Shown here: positions 20,501 through 31,208 of the stretch, piece after piece
Numbering within the stretch: position 1 is the first letter of the stretch
Layout: every line of letters starts with the position of its first letter
NCBI GenBank assembly: GCA_015227615.1
Contig: JAALGZ010000003.1
Span: forward strand, 682,001-746,000
Reading direction: 5' to 3'
Length of the DNA: 64,000 nt
From: Labyrinthula sp. Ha
Lineage: Eukaryota > Sar > Bigyra > Labyrinthulida > Labyrinthulaceae
Notes under the pieces: generated by a model
Told to the model about the DNA's origin: nothing
Databases searched by the model: none
Seen by the model: only the letters and a program-made list of their open reading frames with translations
Translations under genes and position numbers: made by a program

Positions 20501-23500
20501 AGCTCAATACTGGTTGTCAACATTTCCAGAACTTAAAATTGAAGTTTTATCCATTCTACTATTTCCCTTTAAAAGCGATTTCCTTTTCTTAAGCTCATCT
20601 CAACACTGCACTTGAACTCTTGCTGTATACTGCATCAAGGAGTTCTTAAGTTATATTAAATTTAGGGATGGTCGACTCAAAGTAATAAATTGCCCCTTGG
20701 AAAGCATACGGCACAATTTTATGGCATTAAATTTCGTGGTAAATTTGGTTGGAAGACAGACCTGACTACGGACAAATAATATGTGTAGAAAATATCTGCA
20801 TATGCATTATTAGAACCATAGCTGTCTTAGAGATACTGAACCCAATGAAGCGATATATATACTTGAAGCTTTTACATTTCAAATGGATTTTTAACTCTAA
20901 TCCAAGAATTATTATGCTGAGTTGTACCGTTATAGGCTAGCTAAATATATTGTAAATCAGGAATAGGTTTATTTTGTTGCTACTATAAGTAATGGAGGTA
21001 TAGTTACAGATAATATAAAAGAATGCAACTGAAATGCGGTACCGGCCCTACAAAACAGTAGTGTATTCTTTAAGAATATTGTAAATTACCATTGTAAATA
21101 CGATGTTTTCTGATGATGACAAGTAGTATTCAAAAAATCTCTGTGTGTTCACATCATAGATCCTAGTATCACACAACTATTCTAGTTAGGTTTAGAAACT
21201 TCCACAAATTTGTACATTCTCATAAACCAAGCCAAGAAGTGCGTCAGTACTAAGTATAAAAGATAATAAGACAAACTAACACAGAAGTATCATATGCCTG
21301 GTACAAAAAAGCTAGTTGCGCTCTTTAGGTTTGCACACTCCTGGAATAAACTTAGAAACGAAAGATGCTCCCTGATTACATGAACTCCAAATTAGCAAAA
21401 TTTGATACATACGAGGGAGAGAAATCTATACTGCCATTGATTTCTTTTTTTTTCTCTTGAAGAATTCAGAAAGGCAGATGAATCATGGGGTAACATGTTA
21501 GCTAAAGAGTTTATATAAGTTTTTCCTTAAATCTTTCGCGTTTGAATGATGCAGTGATCTAAAACATGACCTTAAGAAACCTACTCTCATAGAAACATTG
21601 TTCTAAGAAACAAAGAATCAATTGATATATTTTGTGTATAAAAATCAGATCATTACATTTTTCAAGAATAGATTGATGAAGAAACCACCTTTGGAAGCTC
21701 GACAATCAGATTAGTAAAACATATCATTACGTGAATTGCTAATCTAGGATTCATGTCAAGTGCGAAAACCCTTTAATAAAGGGATGCTGAATAGAATATT
21801 AAAATAATTATCCCGCAAAAGAAGACCACCATATTGGTCCAATGTTAAAGACTTTGCGATATGAATTCACAGCGAGGGGTAACTGCGGAGCTCATAAATT
21901 TACTATATGTGATTTTTATTCACCTCCCACCAATTTTTATTTGTGGTGAAGTCTTGTTCGAACAAGAATGCCAACTTGCCCATGCCAAGTCAGAACTAAG
22001 AGCAGTTAATTTGCTTGACATATTCTTAACCAAATCAAGCAAATCATTAAGTTTCGAGGTTAGTTTTGTAAATAGTAGGAATAACTCTCCTAAAGAAAGA
22101 AGGAATCTCAAATACACAACAACCTTCTGCGTTTTCTTTACTACAAATAATTATATTGTTCAAGATCTGACCCATAACCTGCTTCCATATTGTGATGGTG
22201 TCAAGAAAACTGAAGACTTAAACAGAAATCTGATCAATTTTTACTAGGTGTTACGATTTTTCTTGAAGAAAGTGGAAAATAGCTCAGAAAAAAGGGCTTA
22301 ATTGGCTTAGCATTCCCTGATGGCCACGCATGATGACATTGGAGACTTGCCTAAGTATATTATTAAGAAAGCAAATAAGTTTTGACATTTTTTAAGTTGA
22401 GGTGTTTTAGGAGATGGATGTACTTGCTGGGGATATGATTACTTTCTTAGTATCACATTTCATGCTATGATGATCTAGGCAAAAAAAATCTAGAACTTAG
22501 AGTCGTGAACGATGGTCCTTCTTAGAAGCCATTTCGCTATCACTAGAAGTCAGGAAGAAAAATAAATAGGCATACAAACGTCATACGAGATTTAACCTAG
22601 CTCAAACTTGGGTACAATCAAAATCTTTTTTTGGCTTACTTGTTAATAAAGGGTGTCAGAACTTTCTCGGCAATGCTCGCTTTGTAATTTTATTGGGGTA
22701 TCTCACCTGCGAAGGTCATAGAATACTAGAACCTGTGCTCGCCAGAGCCATTAACCTCTGTCGAAACTAATACGATTTTCCCTGGACTTAGTCTGCGTTT
22801 CAATTCAGTTTCTCCCAGGTTTCTTTCAAAGTGTAACTGCATTAACTTTTAAAATCCTATTATTAAGTTTCAAACTTGCAATTTGGTTAATGTTTGCTAG
22901 TTAAAACTCCATTCAAATCTTAGTTAGCAATTATTCTTCTCTTAAGCGTGGCAGCTTGATGGTTTCAGCTGATTTGTGAATGTCTTAAATTGATGAAAAC
23001 TAGCATTGTAACTCTGATTGTAGATAATTCCAGGACATAGATTTCAACTCAAATTCTGCCTAGAATATAGTTGCTGGAGCATACCAGTGGATCAAGGGCA
23101 TATCCTCTAAATTGAACGAATGTGCACTCCCAAAACGAGCTAGCTAACCTTGACCACTTGCCATATCTATTGTTATTGAACTAAGAAGAAAGCTATTGAA
23201 GCATGTCGAACCTAGCTAACATTTGAACTTAATCTAGCTGTAGATTTAAAGGGCGTTGTATCAAGGTTATGACATGGCTTAGGCTTTGGCCAATAATGTT
23301 TAAGCTTCTGCATGAATGACAATACTAACAAATCTCAGTGAAGCCCGTTAAATGTAAATCATAGATGCAACAAAACCAGTATTACGCAAATCAAATTTGT
23401 TCTCAAAGAAGAAAACATGTCAAACTTATTTTATAGAGAAGGTCACCAAGTGAAGCTTAATGCTAATCATTCTTCCAGGAGAGTGGAAATATTATTTCTT

Positions 23501-24122
23501 TTTCCGGTGAATGTGTCTAACAGTTTTTGGAACTTACAGTATATTATATTAGCAATTTGTATTAGTCTAATTTGCTACAACATCTCAACTGGTCGACAAT
23601 AAATAAAAGATTACTTGCAAAACATGTCTTAGATGAAGATGCCTTGAGAGGGACATCTTTACTCCTCTGGATATCGTCCCCTGTTAGGGGTCGCGGTTTG
23701 AAACAAAAAGCATTTATTGAGATGAGCATCTGCATAATAAATGTTAAACAGCTGAATTTCTGAATTTTTGCTAGCTCTTGGATATTAAAACTCGCTCATC
23801 GAGAGCGGTGAAAATATTGGTCAACTATTTTTTTTTCTGGTGTGCAAAATCTTAAAATTACTATTCTTTACCTTCTAATAACTGCTTGAACCAGCTAATC
23901 GTACATTTCTTAAGACCCGTGCTTGTAAATTTATCCTCGACATCTTTTGTATTCGAATTTTTTATGTATTTTCCCGAAACTTGGTGTCATTATTAGTAAT
24001 GTACTATTGCTTCTATTTAAATATCGACCAAGAGTGACCTCCCAAAATAATCGTGGACATTTTCTAAATCCCAACGGGAACACAAAGCTGGGACTTTGTA
24101 GCTGTATTTGAGAACCCTATGG
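17524..24122. other. 6.6-kb gene-poor stretch
   Basis: No gene is supported. The longest ATG frame (21861-22247, 128 codons) has no recognisable domain, and an opposing frame overlaps it; I would not call it. Two perfect 14-bp palindromes occur: GCTCTTTAAAGAGC at 20390-20403 and CTTGTTCGAACAAG at 21953-21966. A polyadenylation-like AATAAA follows the tetraspanin-like gene at about 17553. Otherwise nothing was seen. Confidence 0.5.
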
Positions 24123-24236
24123 GATCAGGGACAAAACATACAGCACCTCCCGGGTCATCTCGGAAGTGAGTTAGTGCTAAACAATAGTATAACGAGAGAT
24201 CTTCTTCTCTCGGGAGATATTGGCACATTCCTCTCG
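24123..24236 (+). ncRNA. Degenerate 5S rRNA-like sequence
   Basis: About 110 bp line up in order with landmarks of eukaryotic 5S rRNA: CATAC (24137-24141), ATCTCGGAAG (24157-24166, identical to the conserved loop), TAGTAT (24185-24190, for TTAGTAC), and GGGAGATATTGGCACATT (from 24212, for the GGGAATACC..GGTGCTGT 3' part). ATACAGCAC can pair with GTGCT and GTAT further on, as helix II would require, and CGAGAGA/TCTCTCG (24193-24212) forms a 7-bp hairpin. It is about 10 bases short between the first two landmarks and its internal promoter boxes are poor. A decayed 5S copy or a 5S-derived SINE head is possible, as is chance. Confidence 0.3.
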
Positions 24237-24363
24237 ATCATTTTCTTGGCGAGAAGAGTTGCTATTTCCTACTTGCTATTTTACTTAATTTCCTTTTTCG
24301 GGATCTCGTTCTTCTGTTGAAAGTTAAAACGAGCAAGTGGCCAGGACAAAAGTAAATAAAAAA

Positions 24364-24885
24364 ATGAACTTAGTACAGAAGTTATCTATGTCTTGTAAGT
24401 CTATTTCGAATAAGTTGAAGAAAGATAGCTCTTGGGAAGATGATGCACAGTTTGAACAGGAGTACAAGAGACAGAGAAAGTTGACTGCAGGAAGTTTTGC
24501 AACTGCAGCCGCCGGTAGCGGACTAAAGAATGGTCTTTCGAATTTTGTTTCGATTATCAACCTACCTGGTCGTATCTCACGGAAGAAAAGGAATTTAAGA
24601 AAGAGATCAAGTCAAAGTTTTGCTTCAAACCAAATTAGTGTCAAAAGCGAACCAGTTGAAGAAGCGGCAAATGGGACAAAAAAAGCCAACTATGACCCGA
24701 ATGAGTTTGTAGAGGGGGACGAAATGTACTCTGCACTTATACATTACGCAAAGGAGAAGGATAACATAATTCTACAGGATGAACTAGCTTTTGCTGATGA
24801 GCTATTTGATGATGATGAGAGTGTGCAGTTTATACAGGATTTTAACGAAAACTTAAGAAATCTCCAGGACAAAGTGTCAAAATAG
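24364..24885 (+). CDS. Unknown 173-residue charged protein, probably nuclear
   Basis: I do not recognise this protein. The frame is open from a GTG at 24337, but the first ATG is at 24364 in an A-rich context, giving 173 residues. The N-terminal half is basic, with a likely nuclear localisation cluster near residues 72-84 (RISRKKRNLRKRSS). A KSEPVEE segment follows, which fits the psi-KxE SUMO-site pattern (VKSE). The C-terminal third is acidic (FADELFDDDESVQFIQDFN). Basic-then-acidic composition is common in nuclear or nucleolar factors, but no family can be named. It heads a same-strand island with the genes at 25072 and 26403. Confidence 0.7.
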   Translation: MNLVQKLSMSCKSISNKLKKDSSWEDDAQFEQEYKRQRKLTAGSFATAAAGSGLKNGLSNFVSIINLPGRISRKKRNLRKRSSQSFASNQISVKSEPVEEAANGTKKANYDPNEFVEGDEMYSALIHYAKEKDNIILQDELAFADELFDDDESVQFIQDFNENLRNLQDKVSK

Positions 24886-24986
24886 TGCTTTTGTTATATT
24901 TTATGTGCAGGAATAAAGTTGTGTATATTTGTTTGTTATGTAGTTGCGAAGTATACTCTAAGGGCTATCTATGTTTTCTCAATATT

Positions 24987-24996
24987 GCATTACCCT
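24987..24996 (+). promoter_or_regulatory. GCATTACCCT upstream element
   Basis: GCATTACCCT stands 75 bp before the ATG of the 323-residue gene. It matches the first ten bases of the 13-mer found at eIF2B gamma and EngB. An AT-only stretch (about 25018-25042) lies between the element and the gene. Role inferred. Confidence 0.4.
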
Positions 24997-25071
24997 GGAC
25001 TTTGACTAACTCCTCGTATTATATATATATTATATAATATAAGAACAAGAAACAAGGCGACAAGAAAAATT

Positions 25072-26043
25072 ATGCCAAACAAAAGAGAAAAACTACCATT
25101 TCTTTACTTGAAAATAAGGAGCCAACATTTCGACCTCAGTTCCTCTCTTAAGATTTGTCGAGCAGAAAGTGCTGCAAACAGAATGGTTGATGGAACAGGT
25201 ACTCGAAGAATAGTTATATCAACCTTAACACAGATACTAGACTTGTTGAGGAGTAGCAGACTGACACAACCTATAGAATTTCTCATTCATCCAAACGAAC
25301 TCCAAGTTTCGGGTAAGAGGTTCTTGCTAGAAGCTCTTTTCAAATTGAATCAGATATTTCAGATCTTCAACCTTCATATTGAAGATCTCTCTGTGACACC
25401 AAAAGAACATTTTTTTCCATTTATAGGTGCGATACGTTGTTTTCTAAGTAAAGATACACAGCTTGATGTGACTGTGAGCTACATCGGCCAAGTTGCCACA
25501 TCTGTGCAAAACCCATATAAACTACTCAAGAGAGCAGCTCAATCTTTAGTAACCTTGTCCAATACCAACCTAGGCTGCAGACTTGTCTCTCTCAAAAAAC
25601 TGCGAGGATTAAATGTTTCCGAATCTTCTAAAATACTTCCATTTTTACTTCATTTAAAACTTCGTAGCTTAATAATCAGTCCTCAGTTTTTTCTAATACA
25701 ACACTTGGAACTTGACTTTACTGGATTAGAAAAAGAGCAAAAAGTATTTTGTGCGATTACTTTGGGATTAGAAAGTTTACTATCGGTGAAAAAACTTAAG
25801 AGCTTCTACCTTGTTCTTGGAGTTGGCAGTAGTATGGAAAACGGATTATGTTTCGTCATAAAGAACTTTCTTATTTCAGACTTTGCTTCTTTGCAAAAGG
25901 GTGAACTTAGGGATTTGAAAGTGGTGTCTGATTTTCATCGGTTTTATATTGAAAGAGCTTTGAGAATGAAAACTGAAAGTGTTCAATTACCCTTTAAGAT
26001 TCAAAATACAGAACATGGCATTAAACTCGTGTCTAAAAGGTAG
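25072..26043 (+). CDS. Unknown 323-residue Leu-rich protein
   Basis: No family recognised. The protein is rich in Leu, Phe, Ile, Lys and Ser with alternating strand/helix-like segments (for example LVSLKKLRGLNVSES, LHLKLRSLIISPQFF, HLELDFTGLEKE, VKKLKSFYLVLGV at residues about 175-255). The spacing of these blocks resembles irregular leucine-rich repeats, although a clean LxxLxLxxN pattern is not present. No signal peptide, membrane segment or catalytic motif is visible. The ATG at 25072 follows an A-rich leader and the GCATTACC element lies 75 bp upstream. Expression as an ordinary housekeeping gene is plausible from that shared element; the role is unknown. Confidence 0.7.
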   Translation: MPNKREKLPFLYLKIRSQHFDLSSSLKICRAESAANRMVDGTGTRRIVISTLTQILDLLRSSRLTQPIEFLIHPNELQVSGKRFLLEALFKLNQIFQIFNLHIEDLSVTPKEHFFPFIGAIRCFLSKDTQLDVTVSYIGQVATSVQNPYKLLKRAAQSLVTLSNTNLGCRLVSLKKLRGLNVSESSKILPFLLHLKLRSLIISPQFFLIQHLELDFTGLEKEQKVFCAITLGLESLLSVKKLKSFYLVLGVGSSMENGLCFVIKNFLISDFASLQKGELRDLKVVSDFHRFYIERALRMKTESVQLPFKIQNTEHGIKLVSKR

Positions 26044-26402
26044 TACATAAACAAGATAAAGCATAGATATATTTTATTTTGTATAGAATACTGCATAGTA
26101 TACACACATTAGTTCTGAACAGCTAGCCCTGAAAATGGGTCTTATTAAACCTTTCCTCTTCTGATGTTAACTTCAGTTAAGTTTTCACAAGTTTTCCTTC
26201 TCAGGTTAGCCCCTACACGTTTTTAGGAATACTATTATTATTTACTTTTATTTCACACTCTTTAGAAACTTTCAAGTATATATTTATTTGTTAAGTTAAC
26301 TCTATAAAACTCCGAGTCCGAGTTTTAGGAACAGTGTAACATAGAGCCGTTTAAGAAGTTAAAAAGATATCAGTTGATGAAAAACCAAACAAAATTAAAG
26401 AA
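26044..26402. other. Intergenic, nothing seen
   Basis: AT-rich spacer between two same-strand genes. A TATATATTT tract near 26277 lies about 120 bp before the dehydrogenase ATG. No coding frame or repeat. Confidence 0.5.
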
Positions 26403-27470
26403 ATGAAGGAGTTGTATACTGATTTTATTGAAAATATTCCTTCTCAGGAAGGAAAATCAGTGGCAATAACAGGAACAACTTCAGGAACAGGTTATTGGGC
26501 TGCCGTTTGTGCAGTGCGAAAGAATGCTTCGCAGCTTTTATTGCTCAACAGAGAATCTGCTCGGTTTGACTCTTGCATTGAAAAGCTACAGAGAGAAAAG
26601 GAAGAATATGGTGCTTCTACTCTTATTCGTAGAGTTCCCTGTGACTTGATGTCATTATCAGCTGTGAAGGGAGCTGCAAAAAAGGTGGCCACTTTGACTC
26701 CAGATGGTTTGGATGTCCTCATCAACAATGCTGGTATAGGTTCAGTTCCGGATAAACGGACAGAAGATGGGTTTGATCGGCAGATGCAAGTAAATCATCT
26801 AAGTCACTTTCTGCTGGTGCATCTTCTTTTACCAACGTTGAAAGTAGCTGCAAAGAAAAGAGGGGATGTTCGCATTGTTCAACACTCATCTGGTGCACGA
26901 AATATGGGAAAAGGGCTAGTGGAGAAATATTTTCAAAAATCTGAAGAGGGACAACTTGGTGGAAATGGTTTTGTTTCAGGTTTTGAAAGATATCATCAAA
27001 CTAAATTGGCCAACACCACATTCGCCATGGCTCTTCATAAGAAACTGGAGGAAACTGAATTGAAAAATCTTGTGAAAAGTGTGGTTGGGGAACCAGGAGC
27101 AAGTGATACAGGTTTTATTGAAAATATCCGCAATGCCCATAAAAAAGAAGGAACCTATGGTTGGGGAGTTGCTTTTTCTCTAAAATTCTTTGAAGTTATT
27201 TCGTTTCTAGGATTTCTTAAGTTTCAAAGTGCTCAGGATGGATCAATGCCAATTATTAAGTGTGGCTTTGGTAAGAAAAATGATGTTGATGGAGGAGATT
27301 TCTTTACTCCAGAAACTTCTTACAGAGGGATTCCAATCAAAGTAATAACTAAAGCAGAAAAGGTGCTTAAAGGAAAAGAGGCGAACACCATGAGTGAAGA
27401 AAACCAGCAGCTTGTTTGGGCTGAGTCTGAGAAAGCTCTTGGAATTAAATTTTTCTCTACGCTTGACTAG
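26403..27470 (+). CDS. Short-chain dehydrogenase/reductase
   Basis: A 355-residue NAD(P)-dependent oxidoreductase of the SDR family, of the retinol-dehydrogenase/protochlorophyllide-reductase-like size class. Visible motifs: the nucleotide-binding TGTTSGTG at residues 23-30, the structural NNAG at 108-111, the catalytic Ser in HSSGAR (162-163) and the catalytic YHQTK (Tyr197, Lys201). Arg50 after the second beta strand (LLLNRES) favours NADP(H). The C-terminal quarter carries the substrate region and is Lys-rich. There is no transmembrane segment and no clear transit peptide, so a cytosolic enzyme is likely. Substrate cannot be told from sequence: such members reduce retinoids, steroids, porphyrins or lipids. 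The ATG at 26403 is preceded by an A-rich leader. Confidence 0.9.
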   Translation: MKELYTDFIENIPSQEGKSVAITGTTSGTGYWAAVCAVRKNASQLLLLNRESARFDSCIEKLQREKEEYGASTLIRRVPCDLMSLSAVKGAAKKVATLTPDGLDVLINNAGIGSVPDKRTEDGFDRQMQVNHLSHFLLVHLLLPTLKVAAKKRGDVRIVQHSSGARNMGKGLVEKYFQKSEEGQLGGNGFVSGFERYHQTKLANTTFAMALHKKLEETELKNLVKSVVGEPGASDTGFIENIRNAHKKEGTYGWGVAFSLKFFEVISFLGFLKFQSAQDGSMPIIKCGFGKKNDVDGGDFFTPETSYRGIPIKVITKAEKVLKGKEANTMSEENQQLVWAESEKALGIKFFSTLD

Positions 27471-30400
27471 AGATGCTTTTGCATATGTGTGTTCATACTG
27501 TTGTGGACTTTTGGTTTCCTGTATATATATATTTCTGGAGACATCTTTTTAAGCAACTTGTACCTAAACTTTTAAGCAAGAAGCAGCTTCTTCTCTATCT
27601 ACACACTGTCTAAATATATAAATCCTTACTAAAGAATTCTATATCCCTATTTCTCAATTTTAATTTGCTTAGATACTCAATCTCGACGTAAACGGGATCT
27701 TAAGAATACGAGGTAAGGTTTTAGGGCTCAAAATTGCTAAGGTCATAGCTTATAAGAGCTTTAATTCCACTAAGGTAAACCTGCACCTAACAAAAACATA
27801 GTCATTTATCTTTTTTATTTTCTTGGTTCTGGATGCGTTAAGAGATAGACTAATTACTATTTGGTTATAATTTATTCTAGTCAATACGAATTTTGTATAT
27901 TTAATGTAATCTTACTGACTGCAAAACCAAAAGAAAGTGGTTTACAACCAGTTTTGTAAAATCTGTTGCTTGAGGGAAAGTTGCTTCATCGCATAATTCC
28001 AAAATTCTCGCAGATGTGGGAACAACGTCAGCGAGTAGTTGTATATGCTTGGAACAACCTATGCATATACTGGGAAATAAAATGTTTCTTAGGTTTTCCT
28101 GCTTTTACGGCTCAAGTTTCCTCCTTTTCTGTTACACACGTACATACGGTTAATCTTTAAATGACGTGGCATGGTGTATTACTAACTCCTCGAGCCTATT
28201 GAGAAAACTACATATCCAGGAAAACAAGTACTAATTCGAGTTGGTTTAGTTACTCCATAGACCAACTAAATATATCTATTACTAGCCATATTAATTACTT
28301 AATGCAGAAACCCACTCCATTTATACAGTGAGGAGTGTAGCAGATCGCATCAGGTAGGCCCATCACCGAAAGGAAACGTTATAGAAAGCAAGCTAGTTAA
28401 GAAGCATTCTATTTTCTCTTCAACATACTTCCTGGATTAAAAAAACCTACGTTGAGATTATGTGCGTCAAACCGATAGTTTTTTCTCCTGTAGGTGATAG
28501 GAATCTTAATAATTTTCTTCCACAACTCTCCATATTCTGCACAAATTTACGCGCTTGCTCAAACAAAAAATTGGCAGATGAGGGTAGTCATAGCATAATT
28601 TCTTCCTTAAAATAATCCTAATTTTGTTTTTTAATGCCATTTGCTCAGCAATTAGCTCATTTATTCGTGTACTGGTGACCAATAAATGCAATAGAAGTGA
28701 ATTAGATCCTTCAGTAAAGTTAGAGCGAGTTCTCTTAGATAGAACTATAATTTTCGATAAAAATATCTTTGACTAAATATCCAAGAGGGCTATAGAGAAT
28801 AAACTATCTTCTTGATACCTCATTGTATGCACTGTCTCCCCATCTTTCAGAATTACTGGCGCTAGATTTAGAATCATCATTTAGAATCATTCAGACAAAC
28901 CGAATATATGGCGGTGAAAAGAGAATGTTTTTGCATAGAACTTGCTTTTTGTTACCCGTAGCTTGAGAAAAGTGTTAATTTATCTAAACCGGTAAAATAT
29001 ATATTCTAAACCCGTTTCGTATTTGAAATTTGGTTTGCTCTTGGTAGAATTTCGAGTTAGCTTAAACTGAGCGCTTGATTGTTTTCCAGATTTATGTGGC
29101 CTGCATCGAACCAACCAAGTACTTAGCAAGAGAGCTCTTAATCCAAGAGTTTGAGTTAAATAGTGGAGTTTTCTTAACAAAAACGAGGAGAATGGTATCG
29201 AATACACAACTCTATGAATCAAGCTAAAAAAATGTAGTCATGCCAAATCAACTATTAGCATCAACTTTGATGAAAAACCTGCTTTACCAATGAGTAGGTA
29301 ACTATCTGCATATATTAATTTGGGAATTTACATGAGCTAAAATTTGGTCACTTAAGTTGTAACATGCCCTATAGTATATTTAACCACATCGTCTCCTTTT
29401 GTAGCTTCAACCAATTAGAACACTATGAAATCTTACTTAATATGATTAAGGTGAAAATAATGTAAAGGAATCTATAGCCATTACCATGACATAAAGCACT
29501 CTCTACGCGTGTTTTATCTTTCAAGGGCGACTGCCATCTTTAGGCTTACAACAACAGTAACAGATACACCCGGCAACTGATAACAAATGCTTGTGTGAGA
29601 AACTTTATAAAATTCTTGTGTTGGTTCATTCTTCTTAGCTCCTGTTAATAGAGGACATTATTGAGCTCATGAACATTGCTCCCAACCGAAACTTGTTACT
29701 AACTTAACAAAAGAACTAATAAGCTTATTGTCAAGTTACAGATAAGAATCAATTCAATCGGGACGTATATTCTATGAATGCAAATTTTAGTCATCGACAC
29801 TTGACCCTGCCACAACTTTCATTTACCTGAACGTTCAATATTTAAAGAAAACTTTCAACTCATCCATTTGCAAGATTTGATTTTTTTTTAGTCGATGTAT
29901 TCTATCACCATTTTTAATTCTAACCAGAAGGTGCTAACATGTACTCAACTAAAACCCAGATGGAGAACCTAGCCATGTCATAAGCTTTCTGAACTTAAGA
30001 ATTGTTAATCTGCACTACTGAATTAGTTTATATTTCCCTGTTGTGTATATTTTACCAGTCTAGTACAAGCAAAAAGTTCATTCATCAAAAATTCCCGAGA
30101 TTTAGCCTGATTTATGCATAACCTACCGCTTGCAGGTTTGAAGCATGTTGGAAGAAAGAAGACAAGGGAAAATGATGATATTTTAAGATGGATCCAAGAG
30201 AACTAGGTTATGCTGGTTGCTGAGAATGCAGAAGAACTCCTTGAGACAGTCTTGGAAGGTTAGCTTGATGATAGATACCATACATTCTAACAATTTACAT
30301 AATAATGGGTAGAGCTGTATTAATCGAAAATTATCGGGAGTTCAGAACCAAATTCTTTTTGAGGAACACATTATCAAAAAAACAAATCTAGTAATACCAT

Positions 30401-31208
30401 AATTTAGCAGGTTAGTCAACGGATTATCCAGAATATACGTAGAATCTCGGTACTCCCATTCTATCTTATACGAAAAAGTCAGAGGTTCCAAATAAACTAC
30501 ATCAAGACGCAGTAGATAGGCAGTTAGTTATGAATTTCTTTCTTCTTCAAGATGTTGACTTCTAATTGTTTCATGAACATATTCTTTTCTTGGAACGTTC
30601 CTTTCCTTAAGCATTTTGTATGCTAAGCTAAATTGGTGGAAGAGTTGTACGAGAAGCCGCCCTACCTATTATGCTGTACTGATCAAAACTTAATTTACTT
30701 GAGCTTCCTTTACAAGTTACAATTTGTTTCCCATTAAGAGAAAAAGTAGGTTTAACTTTGTTAATCTTTGTCTTCTCTTTTGAGTGTGAAACATTTGGTA
30801 TCTTACCAAAACGAAACTAGTATTTAAAGTACTTCTGTACTCTTTATCTCCCCTGCTCTCAATTGTTACTAGTACTAAATTTTCAATGTTAACTATAAAG
30901 AATATATCAAATGCTTTTTGGCGAAAATTATCTCAATACAACAATTTGAAACACATATCTAACCGTTAAAGCCAAACTTAAACGGTTATGCATTTTATAC
31001 AGAATTGGATCGTACCCCAAATTCTGTTTGGTAAAACCTATCGTGTAAAATAATTACACGAGACTTGCAAAACTTTTGTCTCGTATCAATGTTATGCCTG
31101 TATTTAGCCTGATAAGCAACTGTCTTATGAGACAAGACAATTTAATTATTCTCGAATTGTTCAAGGTACTTCCTGAAATAATAATATTAGTTTGAGAGCA
31201 GGTAGAAT
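27471..31208. other. 3.7-kb gene-poor stretch
   Basis: No gene is supported. A short segment at about 30133-30260 reads, with stops, as KHVGRKKTRENDDILRW and then MLVAENAEELLETVLEG, which recalls the segment following the YADD motif in LINE reverse transcriptases; it may be a tiny LINE relic. Around 27985-28010 the plus strand encodes HRIIPKF, a cyclophilin-like heptapeptide without further similarity. A cluster of hairpins lies at 31041-31134 and is listed separately. Confidence 0.45.
31041..31134. repeat. Overlapping alternative hairpins upstream of sulfotransferase
   Basis: TCGTGTAA (31041-31048) pairs with TTACACGA (31054-31061), an 8-bp stem with a 5-base loop. ACGAGAC (31058-31064) pairs with GTCTCGT (31078-31084), 7 bp with a 13-base loop. 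The two share ACGA and so exclude each other. A third stem, TGTCT/AGACA, lies at 31121-31134. The cluster ends 75 bp before the sulfotransferase ATG, so it may lie in the promoter or 5' untranslated leader. Confidence 0.45.

Noticed and set aside
21861-22247. 128-codon ATG frame
   Set aside because: No recognisable domain, overlapped by a frame on the other strand, and isolated in a desert without a promoter-like element.
24337-24363. GTG start for the gene at 24364
   Set aside because: The first in-frame ATG at 24364 has an A-rich context like the other genes here.
27985-28010. HRIIPKF heptapeptide typical of cyclophilins
   Set aside because: No other cyclophilin block follows or precedes it; the frame begins at TTG. 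Most likely chance.
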